From Sclerotiophoma versabilis (Eukaryota; Ascomycota; Dothideomycetes; Pleosporales; Didymellaceae), in assembly GCA_012274445.1 (NCBI GenBank), contig JAAROD010000004.1, forward strand, positions 2,666,001 through 2,730,000: DNA of 64,000 bases, given 5' to 3'. Under the pieces are notes generated by a model, which saw only the letters and a program-made list of their open reading frames with translations, did no database searches and was not told the origin of the DNA. Each line of letters begins with the position of its first letter. Position 1 is the stretch's first letter. This document shows, in pieces, positions 11,065 through 22,524 of this stretch. The translations under genes and the position numbers were made by a program.

Positions 11065-12160
11065 TTACTTCCTACCCTTACCCTTCCTGACTCTCGACTT
11101 AACCTTCTCTGCCAGTCCACTAGCTGTATCCCCCGCCCCACCGATGGCTCTCTCTGTCTTCTCTTCCACGTCATGCTTTTCCATCTCCGCTTTCAAATCT
11201 TCCATGACATCCTTTCCCAGCGTTGTTCCATGACACCAATCCAACACACCAATGGAACCGTAGTTGCCATCTCCTTCGCTGAGCATATGCGCATCGGTGC
11301 GGCGTGCCATGCCACGGATCATGATCGTAGAAGGAAGGACATTGTATCCTGAATATACAAATGTCTCTTCTAGACTGAAGAAAGCGACCAAGAGAAGATA
11401 GGTCAAGATGTGCATCCGCAGTGCAACAGCGGGGAGATACAACGGTAGCCAACGATGCAACACGTGACAAACCGGATGGTCGTAGTTGGCAACAAACGAA
11501 TACGGCACCTGGATGCTGTGATGCCAGCTCGCATGCCAGTCGGCGAACCTGCCACCACTTGGCGAGTGTAGCAGGTTGGTGTGAATATAGTACTGGAGCA
11601 CCTGTCTATATTAACATTTATCCCTCGCAACCACATGTTCCTCCACGACTTACATTCCGCAATAAACCCCCAATCAGCGCATGCTTGATCATTGCCCACG
11701 GGCTCGGCAAGTGATTCAACCCCCACCGACTACCCTTGATCAACAGCAAGCTCTTCATCCTCAGCACATCCGTCACCAAGAACTCGATTGCTGCTTGCAA
11801 AACCACGCACAGCACTACGTTTATCATACTCCACGCCACTACCCTTCTTAGTTTATTCCTCCCGCCGCGTTGGTTCGTAGCGATTCCCCATTTTCCTTGC
11901 GCTTTGAACTCGACTGCCAGACTCGGTACGCCTGTGTCGAAAACGAGGAAGATCAGGGAGGGTAGGATGTAGAGTGCGAAGCGCAGCGCGAGTGGGCCAA
12001 AGAGCTCAAGTTGCAACGGCGAGTAGGTAGCTGCGAGTGTGTTCCAGGCTAAAGAGAGGAAGATTAGGTTTAGCGATGTGGACCAGGAGGATAGCATGGG
12101 GATTGCGAGGAGGGAGGCGATGGGGAGGGGAACTAGGTTGAGGAGGGAAGACACGGACAT
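11065..12160 (-). CDS. Fatty acid hydroxylase / sterol desaturase superfamily protein with an eroded third His box
   Basis: Membrane di-iron oxygenase fold. Two exons (12160-11654, 11601-11065; 52-nt intron, GTAAGT donor) give 347 aa. Several hydrophobic helices lie in the first 170 residues. Histidine boxes appear in the second exon: an H-rich YIHTNLLHSP segment, then HASWHH, then YDHPVCHVLHRWLP. The expected last box of the HDxHH type is replaced by TDAHML, although the following NYGSIGVLDWCHGT segment is well kept, so alignment is not in doubt. The C-terminus is a charged, Lys-rich tail (KSRVRKGKGRK), possibly an ER-retention or cytosolic tail. The substrate is unknown. Loss of two box histidines could mean altered metal binding or a non-catalytic role. 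Confidence 0.8.
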
Positions 12161-12849
12161 TTCGAAATTTGACGGTGAAACGGTGTGTCTGTGGCAAAGA
12201 TGTATGAAGTAGATTGGCGTTGTCGCGTGCTTGTTTTGTGAGGTTCACATGTCCGTGATGCCTGTTTTGGTGTTGAGTGTCGCGATGACGTAGCCGCGAA
12301 CTTGCGTTCCTTCTACCATGTCTGACGCATTCAGCCCCCCACAATGTTCAGCCTTGCTACTAAGAACGTTCATTATGAGCAGCAATTGCTAAATCAGAGG
12401 GACGAATGCGCTACGGATACTGCGTTTACGTGTCCGACCTACCATGCATCGGAGATTGCGCTTTCTGCAGTGCTGACAGTTTGGAACTGGCGCCGCCCCC
12501 AACACTCATACCGTATCCAACGAGTTGTGTCCGGACCCTGATGGCATAGAGTTGCATTTTGACAGGCATTGTGCATAATGGCCTGTCGTCCCAATACAAA
12601 TCACATTTATTCAACATTTGGCCCCCAATGACAAACATAGCAATCATCTGGTTGGCTAATATCGTTAAAACACAACCCTGCACGAAAGGATGCATACACT
12701 GGGGGCTGTGGCACACTTCAACCTATAACTTGGAGATTCCTTTCAGCGAGATGCGATAAATTACTTCCAGTCCTGCGAGCGTTTAACCTCGTCCTCTTCG
12801 TCCGTTTCTTCTCATAATACGCATCATTTTTATCACTTCCTGAAGTGCT
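12161..12849. promoter_or_regulatory. Divergent promoter region, desaturase-like gene / DUF3176 gene
   Basis: 689 bp between two start codons. Several short open frames exist here but none shows family features or a plausible splice partner. No distinct regulatory motif was identified. Confidence 0.35.
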
Positions 12850-14985
12850 ATGACCTCTGGAATGTATACAGTTATTGAGCACAGCACAGCTACAACGTCA
12901 ATGCAAAATTTGCTCGACCCAGACGATGAGAATGCTTCCAAGCTAACAGGCGAATGTTGGGAAACAGATGTTGCAGGCCAGGTTTCTCCTGTGGACACGC
13001 CAACTCCACATCCTGAGATTGGCCATAAGACTCTAAGGATTTGGGACAATCGTTACAAATCTCTTGCTGGATTTGCAGCATACATGAGATGGTGCCTTAT
13101 CTTGGGATGGAAAGAATGCATGCGCTTGTCGGCATGGCTATGGAGAAAGAGTTGGACCGCTGAGGTATGCAGCTTCGTATTCGCTTTGGTGTCGCTGATG
13201 GGTCTCTTTATGACACTCTGGACCCATCAAGGCAGGCCTCTTCCTGAATGGCCGCGCCTCATCACTATAAACTCGATTGTATCTCTGATCGCTCTCTGCA
13301 TGAGGATTGGCGTTGGCGTGGTACTCGCGGAAGGTAAGATCTCCTCGTGTTTCCTGCATATGACTCTACGCTAAGGGTAGACAGGTATTAGTCAAACGAA
13401 ATGGCAGTGGTACAGCAAACCCCGTGCACTTCATGACATGGAAAGGTTCGATCATGCAAGCCGTAGTGCTTGGGGTTCAGTTCGATTCCTGTACTGTTTC
13501 CGCAGCCAAAAGCTCTCGTAAGTCTATACCAATAGCGTGTATTCTGTGTCTGACTTAGAAAGATATCTTGCTGCGTTGGGCGCGCTTTCTACAATCATGA
13601 TATCGTTAACCGGGTTCTTCGTGCAGCAACTGGTACAATTCCAGGATTGCCTGCAGCCAAATGTCACTGCAGCGCCAGGCGTGTCAAAAACCAACTCATA
13701 TTCCAGGTCTGGTATAATTCAGGATGGCATTGAATTTGCTCAACCGTTTTCTGGTATTGTAGCTGCGATTAATGTCGCCATTTTTCGGCCTGTCCAAGAC
13801 TACACGAATGTGCTTGCGCACGATTGTACAAGTGGCAACTGCACCTTTCCAGCAGATAACGGGGCGTCCTTCTTTACTGTAGGCGTCACCCACCAATGCG
13901 AGGATGTGACTTCACAAGCTTTTATACCCGATCTTCCATCCCGGAAATATCGCAACGATTCCGCGGTCCTGAGTGATAGCTCTGGACAACGGATCGACCT
14001 TGATCTAGAAACCGACAACGTGCTCGTTACACGGACAGGGTTGAGATCGAAGACTTCAAAGCCTTCGTTGACTACAATCCATATGATGATCCGAGAAGGT
14101 GACCCAAATTTCTCTCCGGACATTAAAGTATTAAGATGCTCACTTTTTCCTTCTCTCAATACTTATGGCGTCAACATCACGGATTCAGTTCTGGTTGAGA
14201 ACCTGATCGATAGCGTGCCACTGGAGCCATACGAACCAAGGTACCAAACGGGCCAAACAAGATGTTCTTACCTAACAGTGAGCACCCACACCATACGCGA
14301 CGGTGTCCTAGAGGAGTGCACAACATCTAAATCAGACGAGACTTCACTGAATGGAACCAAACCCGTTGAATACCATACGCCACATATACTGGATAACGGA
14401 ACTATGTGGTACGAAGATAAGGCATTATACTATCCAGCTGATTGTGTCTGGTGCTTCGGACAAACCGCCCAGATTGGCACCGAACGCTACTTTCGCAACC
14501 TCTTCGACAACCAGACGCTGTCATGGTCTGGAGTGAATAGCGGTACATACTCCTCCATCTATCTACGTCAACTATGGCAAGAGCGGAATATGACATTGGA
14601 CGGGATGAACAAGCTTATGAAAGATCTGGCCACCGCTATGACCGCCGTAGTTCGGACTGAGGGTTCCGATGGTGATATTTGGCGTGCTAAAGGTACTATG
14701 TGGGTCACAACGACGTGCATGCATATCAAATGGCCATGGATAGCATTTCCCGTGGTTACTGTCGCACTTACTGGACTTTTCCTTATCTTGTTGATGATAG
14801 AGAATCGTGGTGTTGACAGTCAACGCCTGTGGAAGAGCTCAATCCTCGCTACTCTCCTATGTGAGGTAAAGCATGACCATATAGATGAAACTTCATTCAT
14901 TAGCAAGGAAGCGATGATGGCTATGGCAAAATCTACTAGCGTAAGTATTGGAGGAGGAAAGGGGATGCTGAAGCTTGTAGCGTAG
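12850..14985 (+). CDS. DUF3176 family fungal membrane protein
   Basis: Three exons (12850-13333, 13385-13517, 13563-14985) give 679 aa. The N-terminal conserved block reads as the DUF3176 pattern: a Trp-rich stretch, a membrane helix (EVCSFVFALVSLMGLFMTLW), PLPEWPRLITINSIVSLIAL, then ISQTKWQWYSKPRALHDMERFD, ASRSAWGSVRFLY and YLAALGALSTIMISLTGFFV followed by QQL. A large middle region carries cysteines and many N-glycosylation sequons, which suggests an extracellular or lumenal domain, and a final helix (FPVVTVALTGLFLILLM) precedes a short tail. The second acceptor needed for frame is AAAG rather than the preceding TTAG. Function of the family is unknown; such proteins are numerous in Pezizomycotina. 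Confidence 0.85.
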
Positions 14986-15488
14986 AGATTTGTCCCATAG
15001 AGTTGTTCTGAGCTACCTACCGCAGTAAGGCCAGTCTATCGCAGAGCCAGTATCACTAGATTTCCGCAGTCCCAGTTGGGACTCACGTCTTCGATCCAAC
15101 TGCTGGCTCACGTATTAGCTGATCCTTTCCCATATAACAGCTTAGGGTAACTCGGTGACACAAGTTTCCAGGTGCTGTGAGATCGGCCAGGTCATAGTCG
15201 AATGCTATGTGGCCAAGTTCTCATCTGTTGTGATATCCCGCACCAGCCGTACCCACCGAGCAAATGGCAGGTCTCTCCTGCCCAGTCTCCACCCACCACA
15301 GTCCCAACTCGATGTCTTTTCCACCATATTGAATCACATGGCCGAACTTTTTAAGGGACAGAAGCTTCAGTTGGGAGAACCCTTTAAATTCGATGCTAAT
15401 CACTGGCTGAACCATACCATCGAGTACCCGCCATCGCCATCTAAGAAGTGCGCCCCGTACTTACGAGATGTCCACACAATCCTCATGC
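14986..15488. other. Convergent intergenic region
   Basis: Spacer between the 3' ends of the DUF3176 gene and TYW4. A 157-codon frame beginning at 15155 runs into the antisense of TYW4 and is judged a chance frame. Confidence 0.4.
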
Positions 15489-18400
15489 TCAACCTTCTCT
15501 CTCGACCGCGTCCTTCTCCATCACCTTGTTCTGACCCACCTTCTCTGATTGCTTTCTCCCCCTTTCCAGTATCTCATTCGCTAGCCTTTGTAAATAGAAG
15601 TCGCTCACATCCGCTGGCAAACCCTTGAACGCCCTAACAATCTTCTCCACATCCCTTCTTCCATTCTCATACCCCTTCACGTCGCGATTCCCGTATACAT
15701 CCCTCCCCGCCGCATACATCTCATCTCCTAGCCCCTTCCAGAACACATTCACCGCAACACTCACTCCTTCGTTCGGCGTCGCAGTGTGGCTCCACATCGG
15801 CGGTATGAAAAGCACGTCGCCTGGCGCCAGTGCTGCTACGTGAGGGTGTAATTGAGGGTTGTGGCTCAGCGCCGAGAGTGGTAGCGAGGACGAGGATGCG
15901 CCGGGTGGGTATGAGAGGTGTGAGACGTCGGAGGGTGGGTAGAGGGTTAGTGTTTTAGTGCCTGAGATTTGCGAGAGGATATTGGGGTGCACGTCGTAGT
16001 GCAGCCATAAGCTCACTGGCCCACTGATGCGTAGGGGACTACTGTGGTACGTAGCGTCGTTGATTACGGCACGGCAGATTGAGGGGATCTGGAAGTCCGC
16101 TGCAATAGTGGGGAAGTCGTTTTCTAGCTTTGTAGGAAGCTTGTTGGGTTGGGAGCTGGAGATGGCCCGTAGGTAAGATGGCGCACCGCTGCTAATGCTA
16201 GAACAGAAAGATGATACGCTGCGTCTCTCGTAGGTGAAGTTCTTATTATCAAAGGTCATGGCCGAGGATGTGCATTCGTGAACTATGAGCTCACGGTCTG
16301 AGCCAAGTTTAGATTCGAGGTACTCAAGCGTCCAGAGATCGGTGCAGGGGCCAATATCGAGGCCAGTGATGATAGCAGGCTTGGAGGCTGCTACTAGGGC
16401 AGCAAAGCCCTCTGGCGTATGTAGCTGCACCTGAGGAACATCCTTGGACTTCGGACCTCTTGTGACCTTCTTGCTCTTCTTGGACAGCACTTTGCGCTCA
16501 TCACGCCCAGAAGTGTTCAACTTGGGTGCTGCAGAGCTATCCACTTGCAGAGGTAGCGGTTGCCATGGCTTCGTTCCAACTGTCTCAGATGGTGTAATGG
16601 TAAGGCAATGCTCATTCCAGAAAGAACCCATGGAGAAGCAGACAGCACCACCGCCCGCCACTACAATCTCGTTTCGAGATACCGCGCTTATCCCTGCACC
16701 AACAAGCAATGGCCAGTATGCAGGCAAGTGGACCTTGGGGTGCTGAATATTAATCCCTGTGTCACTGTGCTTTAGCAGCATAAATTCTTCTGCTAGACTG
16801 ACAATCCCCAGCTTTGAAACACCTCCAATAAGGAGGAAAGCGTCTCTCCAGGGCACCAGACTGGCACCGATCCGTGCGTAAATGGAGTTCGTTGAGCTAC
16901 TGCGGACTTTACTGGTCATGTCTCGGAAACTTAGTCGTGGTGGTGCTGTGCCTGAAAGCGACCATTCCCAGACGTCGTCTAGGACTGCGCCGCAAGCCCC
17001 AATGCCCCCGATGAGCAACCCACAAGTCTGTGCAGACTGTGCCACACCCATCGCAGATATTGCGGCGCCAAAGCGTGCTGGTGGACGCGGACCGTCAACG
17101 GGAATACTGTGCCAGCCGTTGTTGGGCGTCCACAGGAGCCAGTCGTTCAGCACTGCGCCGTAGCTGGACTTGCCGCCAAACACCAAAATGCCCGCGCTCT
17201 GAGACATGTCGTATGACACATTTACAGAGACTGCGGAATGCCTGTAGCGCGGTAAAGGTATATCGTGCACTGCAGACCATTTGCCCTGGTCCATCAGCCA
17301 ACAATCAGCCAAAGCCTGAGTGGGGGACGCTCGGCCGCCGACCAACAGCGCGCTAGTCTTGTTGATCGATGTGATCGTGTGGCACATACGCGCTAAAGGT
17401 TGCGGTGTAGATCCAGCCTGGATATGGTTCTCTGCGTTGCCGCAAGTGAGTGCGCTAATACTCGACAGGCGGTGTTGCGGTCCCTGTCCGCCATGAACGG
17501 CAACAGTATTTTCGTCTAAGGCGAGGGCTGCAGTGAAGCGCCGTGGCATCCATGCGGAATCGATAGGCAGCTTCCAGGACCGTAGCGAGATTGGCGTTGG
17601 TTCACAGCTTGAGTCGACATGTGGACCCAAAGGGTTTACACCGACTCCCGATGGAGCAGCGACTCCTGCCTTTGTGTTTGATGCGACCAGTAGGAAATAG
17701 TGACCGCCAAATAATGCGAATTCCTCCCATTCGTCGAAAGGCTCCACTGCATCCACTCTCTTCCGAAGGGATGGCGGGGTGAAGGAGTCGTCAGACCACA
17801 GGTCCCACAAACTGCGAGCAACCACTAGCGAAGGCCACCCTGCATCGAGGAACCTTGAAGACTGTTGTGATAGTGTTTGATATTGCTTGACAGAATTAAT
17901 TGATGCATGTAGCTTGTCGAAGTGTGCCAACATGGTATGTGCGAAGGGGTGGTCTGGCCCTTGGGGAAGGTATTGCTCCAACACGCAAAAGCAAGCTAGC
18001 CATCATTAGTGTGTTGGGGATAAAGGCTGCTATATCGACTTACAAGCTTCGAACGTATTCGCCCATTTTATGAGCTTGTTAGCATGTAGGAGTGGCATGT
18101 AGGTAACGCTCACTTCAGCCATGAACAGAATAGACGAGTTCGCTATGTCCAGTTCGTTTCGCAAAGTTCGCTCAAGCAGCTCAAGGTCTCTAAGATCGCA
18201 TCCTATGGCCATGTATTGGTCACTTCGAACACGGACAGGTGCTTCCGCTGAACGCACTCCTGTCTTGAGTAGTGCATCTCGAAGCAAGCTTTTGGTGAAC
18301 ACTACGTCTCTCTTCTTATCGATCAACTGAGGGTAATCGACATCCACGAAGGTGGCTTTTTCAGTGAGTGATGCATATCGATGCCAAAATTGAAAGGGCA

Positions 18401-18854
18401 ATGGGTCGCTTTGTACTGGTCAGTGCTCGGTCGTGCTGTGGTGTCGGTAGCAGACATCTTACTCACTATCCACATCCTAGGTTCACTACCACCTTCTTTT
18501 TGCCATCGTTTCCCTCAAGAAAGCGTTTGACGACTTGCTCAATAGCATGCATTCGCAGCCAATATCCACGGTTGATGAGTGGGTTGCGGCGGATATACTT
18601 TGGAGCAAACGGTTCGTAGAAATCTGGCTCATTGCTGAGATACAGTTTCGAAACACATCTTTTCGACACGATACTGCTGTCGTTTGTCTAATGGAGACCA
18701 TGTCAGGCGCGTCCTTGATGTATCTTGGTAATGGGATCCTGGCAAGGCCTCTCACATGGATGATGTCGTCGTCTCGCTTCTCTACTTTTGATCTCAGATG
18801 ACCTCTACGCCTCGCTGCGCCCTCTGCAAGCTTCGTCTTTGATTTCGCGGACAT
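15489..18854 (-). CDS. PPM2: tRNA wybutosine-synthesising protein 4 (methyltransferase-kelch-JmjC)
   Basis: Tyw4/Ppm2 performs the last methylation and methoxycarbonylation steps of wybutosine in tRNA-Phe. Four exons (18854-18756, 18687-18467, 18408-18044, 17995-15489) give 1063 aa. Residues 1 to about 330 form a leucine-carboxyl-methyltransferase-like domain: TNDSSIVSKRCVSKLYLSN, RNPLINRGYWLRMHAIEQVV, VVVNLGCGYDPLPFQFW, FVDVDYPQLIDKK. A kelch propeller follows (repeated GG motifs such as LVGGRAS, LVFGGKS, LLIGG). The C-terminal JmjC-like domain has LHYDVHPN and PGDVLFIPPMWSHTA, which supply an HxD pair and a distal histidine. Acceptor AAAG before C GAC CCA is required to rebuild GYDPLP. An in-frame ATG at 18971 could extend the N-terminus by 39 residues; 18854 fits family length better. 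Confidence 0.93.
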
Positions 18855-19195
18855 GGTTGCTGTGATTGTCGAGTTCACCACTGCGGCCAATTTGTCTGGC
18901 AATTTTTGGTTGGCCGCCTCAGCCACACCTTCTTGGGTTGTGGCTGATGGTGGGGCATCCCCATGCTGCACGCGATGCGCCGCTGATCATGCACCACCCG
19001 ACGGACGACTGCCTTCAAGGCTGCGGGTGACAGCGGAAACGTATACATGTCGCTCTCGTTGCCTCATTTCTCCCAGTCGTAGTCGCTCCTACCTACCGCC
19101 GCCCATAGCGCACGATATCGACTTTGACCAGGGTCCAAGCTCTGCAGCTATCGTCAATATTTGAAGAAGACAGCCCACGTCTATTGCAGCCTACC
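18855..19195. promoter_or_regulatory. Divergent promoter region, TYW4 / ATG18
   Basis: A 341-bp spacer between two start codons. It partly overlaps the possible N-terminal extension of TYW4. No clear motif was seen. Confidence 0.4.
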
Positions 19196-20688
19196 ATGGC
19201 GTCCATGAACTTTGTGACGTTTAACCAGGACCACAGCCATCTCGGCGTCGGTATGCGACATGAAGAAATATTGAGGCGTGGCTCTAATATCAGGTGCAGG
19301 TACCACCAACGGTTACCGCGTTTACACCACCGACCCGTTCAACAAGCAGTCTGAGTCTCGTGAGGGCGATGTCTCCAGCCTCGAAATGCTCTTCTCGACT
19401 TCTCTGGTCGCTCTAACACTGTCACCGCGAGTCTTGCGCATACAAAACACAAAGGTCCTTCCCCATGGCACATGCTATCGTTGTTCGAGGCACTGACTAT
19501 ATACAGAGACACTCCACAATCTGCGAGATGACCTTCCGGACAGCGATCCTTGCAATGCGACTGAACAGGAAACGACTGGTGGTTGTATTGGAATCAGAGC
19601 TTTACATCTACGACATCAGCAATATGCAGATGTTGAAAACCGAGAAGACATCACCAAATCCTAACGGTACGTTATACCCTCGACGTCCTGATTGAGCTCA
19701 CTAATACGAACAGCCATATGCGCCCTTTCTGCATCCTCCGAGAACAACTACCTCGTATACCCTCTTCCCACAAAAGCCGCACCAAATACCTTTCAACCAC
19801 CCTCGCACGCGCCGCCCAAATCAGACCATGTTGCACCCACCAGCGGCGAGGTCCTCATATATGATGCTACAAAGATGGAAGCAGTCAATGTAATCGAAGC
19901 GCACAACTCTCCACTGTCATGTATTGCGCTCAACAACGACGGAACCCTTTTGGCGACCGCTTCCGAGAAGGGCACTATTATCCGAGTCTTCTCCATTCCA
20001 GACGCACAAAAGCTCTACCAGTTCAGGAGAGGATCCATTCCGGCAAGAATATACAGCATGTCATTCAACTCAACTTCCACACTGCTCAGCGTTTCATCGG
20101 CAACAGAGACAGTACACATATTCCGCCTCGGCACCCCGAACACAAGTCGTAGCAACAGCGTGTCATCTGGCCCGAACAGACCAGTGTCAGGTTCCCGCGG
20201 GCGCAGTAGCAGTCGTGCGAGTGAAGAAGCACCGGACGAGTTTGGGGACAGTGTTGGAGACATGGCAACTCCAGAGCGCAAGCCGCTGAACCCAACTTTT
20301 GGCAGCTTGATTCGACGAACATCACAAACCGTTGGCAAGTCGTTCGCCGCGACTGTTGGTGGTTACCTACCGAGCGCAGTGGCTGAGATCTGGGAGCCAT
20401 CACGCGACTTCGCATGGGTCAAGGTGCCCAAGTCGCCTAACAGCGCTGCCACAGGGCCTATCAGAACTGTGGTCGCACTCAGCAACAACGGTCCCCAGAT
20501 CATGGTAGTTACCAGCGAGGGTAACTATTACGTCTTCAATATTGATCTGGAGAAGGGGGGTGAGGGAACGCTGTACAAGCAGTACTCGTAGGTGGACCCA
20601 TCCTTATCCAATGTAACGCGCTGACTGCTGTAGACTCCTCGAACCGAACGAACTCGCATCAAGCAGCATGCAGGACTACGCCGATTAG
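19196..20688 (+). CDS. ATG18: Autophagy PROPPIN Atg18 (PI3P-binding WD-repeat protein)
   Basis: Seven-bladed propeller that binds PI3P/PI(3,5)P2 at the autophagosomal and vacuolar membranes. Five exons (19196-19250, 19300-19454, 19507-19666, 19714-20587, 20634-20688) give 432 aa. Signature segments: MNFVTFNQDHSHLGVGTT, FSTSLVALTLSPR, STICEMTF, SGEVLIYDATKMEAVNVIEAH, LLATASEKGTIIRVFS and the lipid-binding FRRG motif near residue 226, then a Ser/Arg-rich loop, GSLIRRTSQTV, GYLPSAVAEIWEPSRDFAW and the end LLEPNELASSSMQDYAD. The last short exon is needed to restore the family C-terminus. The second intron has a weak GTCCTT donor, and the first has two acceptors 6 nt apart. Confidence 0.94.
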
Positions 20689-21301
20689 GTATCGCGATAT
20701 CCGTTCGGTTACCGCTTAGATACTGCATGACTTTTCTTTTACCTTGTTTCTGCATGGCCACCGGCGTTGACCTGACGAACCATATTATTCCCCTGGGCTT
20801 GAGCATAGTTCGCCTGCTATACTTCTCTAATTGGATCTCTGCGCGACGTTCCACTACCTCAGTTAGTGGGGCCGTATCCTGCTCCCAGACCAGTAATGTC
20901 ATGATGTCATGGTGCTGCAGTGCTCCTATTGCGGATGCCTTGAGGATGCAACTCGGGCGCATCTTGTTGCGGGCGCATGTTGTTGTAAATCCCTTTAGCA
21001 TGATGGACTGTTGTGGACCATCGTCAACCTTTGCTAACGCGTGATTCGATATTACACAGCGCATCTGGCTACCCTCGCGTGCCTGTCAAGATGCAAGCTG
21101 TGCATTCGGCAGGGCCCGCCGCAGCAGGGGTGCAGCCCCGCAACTTCCGCCTCTGACCTCATTGGTGAGCACTCGCAGCTACGCGTGCGGGCAGCTGCCT
21201 TCCCCAAATGACATTTATTCAACCCTTCTACTCTCACAATAGTTCCTCTACCCCACGTTTCTCAGATACACTCCGACCAACTGATTATACGACACATCAC
21301 G
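20689..21301. promoter_or_regulatory. Spacer containing the PI31 gene promoter
   Basis: 613 bp between ATG18 and the PI31 gene, both on the + strand. A pyrimidine-rich stretch (ttcctctaccccacgtttctc) sits just ahead of the start codon. No gene was recognised. Confidence 0.35.
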
Positions 21302-22524
21302 ATGGTCTCAGATAGAACGACAGGCAACCCGCTCAGCGCGGGGTCGCTCTCGTTGTTCATGGCGACAGCGCTGCCTCGAGGCGAAAACGCAAAGCTAAAG
21401 AATGGGACCGAAGCCGTAGCACTCGCAGTACATGCAGGTATGCTTGCAGTAGGCTTCAGACTAGTTGGGCTGGGGGAAGATGAAAGGATAGGTGAGTGAA
21501 CAGAAGAGCATCTCAACTCGGCTCCCCGTACATTCACTATAGCTCCAATCTTCGTACTCAGACACTCATAGAAGCATATGCAGACGCCGAGAACCCCAGT
21601 CCGCTACCCATGACATGGAATGCCTCGCCTCTATACACGTTCCGTTACAAACACGCGCAGTCCGCCATGGACTATCATGTAAATGTGCACAGGCTAGGCG
21701 GCAAAGCAGCTGTCTCTGCGATAGCCATCGGTGACGACAGACCGAAGAACTTCGACGTCACCACCAAGGAGTACCTGTCTGAGTCTATGCTGCCTCTAGC
21801 TATACCTGAAGACATGTCGATAGAAGACGCAGCGAAGAAGCTCATGGACCTCTTCATCTCTTCTGGGCGGCTGAATGACCTTGGCGCACTTCTCAAGATC
21901 AGTGTGATCCAGAAGCTGGCACCAAGCCTACAAAAGACTGGTTATGAGGAAGATAGCGGCGCATCGAGAATGCGAGACGCGCCAGCGAGAGACGATAACT
22001 CCACACCACGCCCTACGAACCCACCAAACCCTCGACAACCGCAAGATCCCGAGCCTGCGCGACCATACCCTTTCAACGACCCACTGGCCGTACCGAGACA
22101 GCCAGGCAGGCCGCTGCCTGAGCCAATACCCGGATTTGAAGACGAGTATGAAGTCAACCGGCTGCCCAGAGGCGGACTGCGAGACAACAGGTATCCTGTA
22201 GGCATAGGTCATGATGATCTGTACCCTCAAGGCTTAGGGCCGAACGATCCTCTGCGCCCACATCTCGGTGGTGGACTGCCTCGACCTGGCGGTGGTTTTG
22301 GCGGCGGCATGCACCCGACATTCGATGATCCTCTGTTCCGAGGGCAGGGTGAACAAGGAGGATACGACCCAATGGCACCACCAGGCGCACGATATGACCC
22401 TGTTGGACCAGGTGGTGCGCCCCGGGACAGTCGTGGTGGTGGTTCTAGGTTCCCTGGTGGTGCTGGTGGCTTTGGTGGACCGCCCAACCCATTCGGTGGG
22501 TTCGGAGGAAACGACTTCATATGA
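21302..22524 (+). CDS. FUB1: Proteasome inhibitor PI31-like protein (Fub1)
   Basis: PI31/PSMF1 family, which binds the 20S proteasome and acts in its regulation, assembly and transport. Two exons (21302-21491, 21572-22524; 80-nt intron) give 380 aa. The N-terminal domain shows GTEAVALAVHAGMLAVGFRL, VGLGEDERI, then across the junction EAYADAENPSPLPMTWN, LYTFRYKHAQSAMDYHVNVH, LGGKAAVSAIAIGDD and the DVTTKEYLSES segment. The C-terminal third is Pro/Gly/Arg-rich and disordered, including PIPGFEDEYEV and a GGFGG-type tail ending GGFGGNDFI, which matches the proteasome-binding tail type. The acceptor CATAG|AAGCA was chosen because the nearer CTATAG breaks the frame. Confidence 0.92.

Noticed and set aside
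15155..15628. 157-codon + strand frame after the DUF3176 gene
   Set aside because: Second half is exact antisense of the TYW4 3' end; low-complexity Ser/Pro, no motif.
11065..22524. Secondary-metabolite gene cluster
   Set aside because: No polyketide synthase, NRPS, terpene synthase, P450 or cluster transporter; the genes are conserved housekeeping functions.
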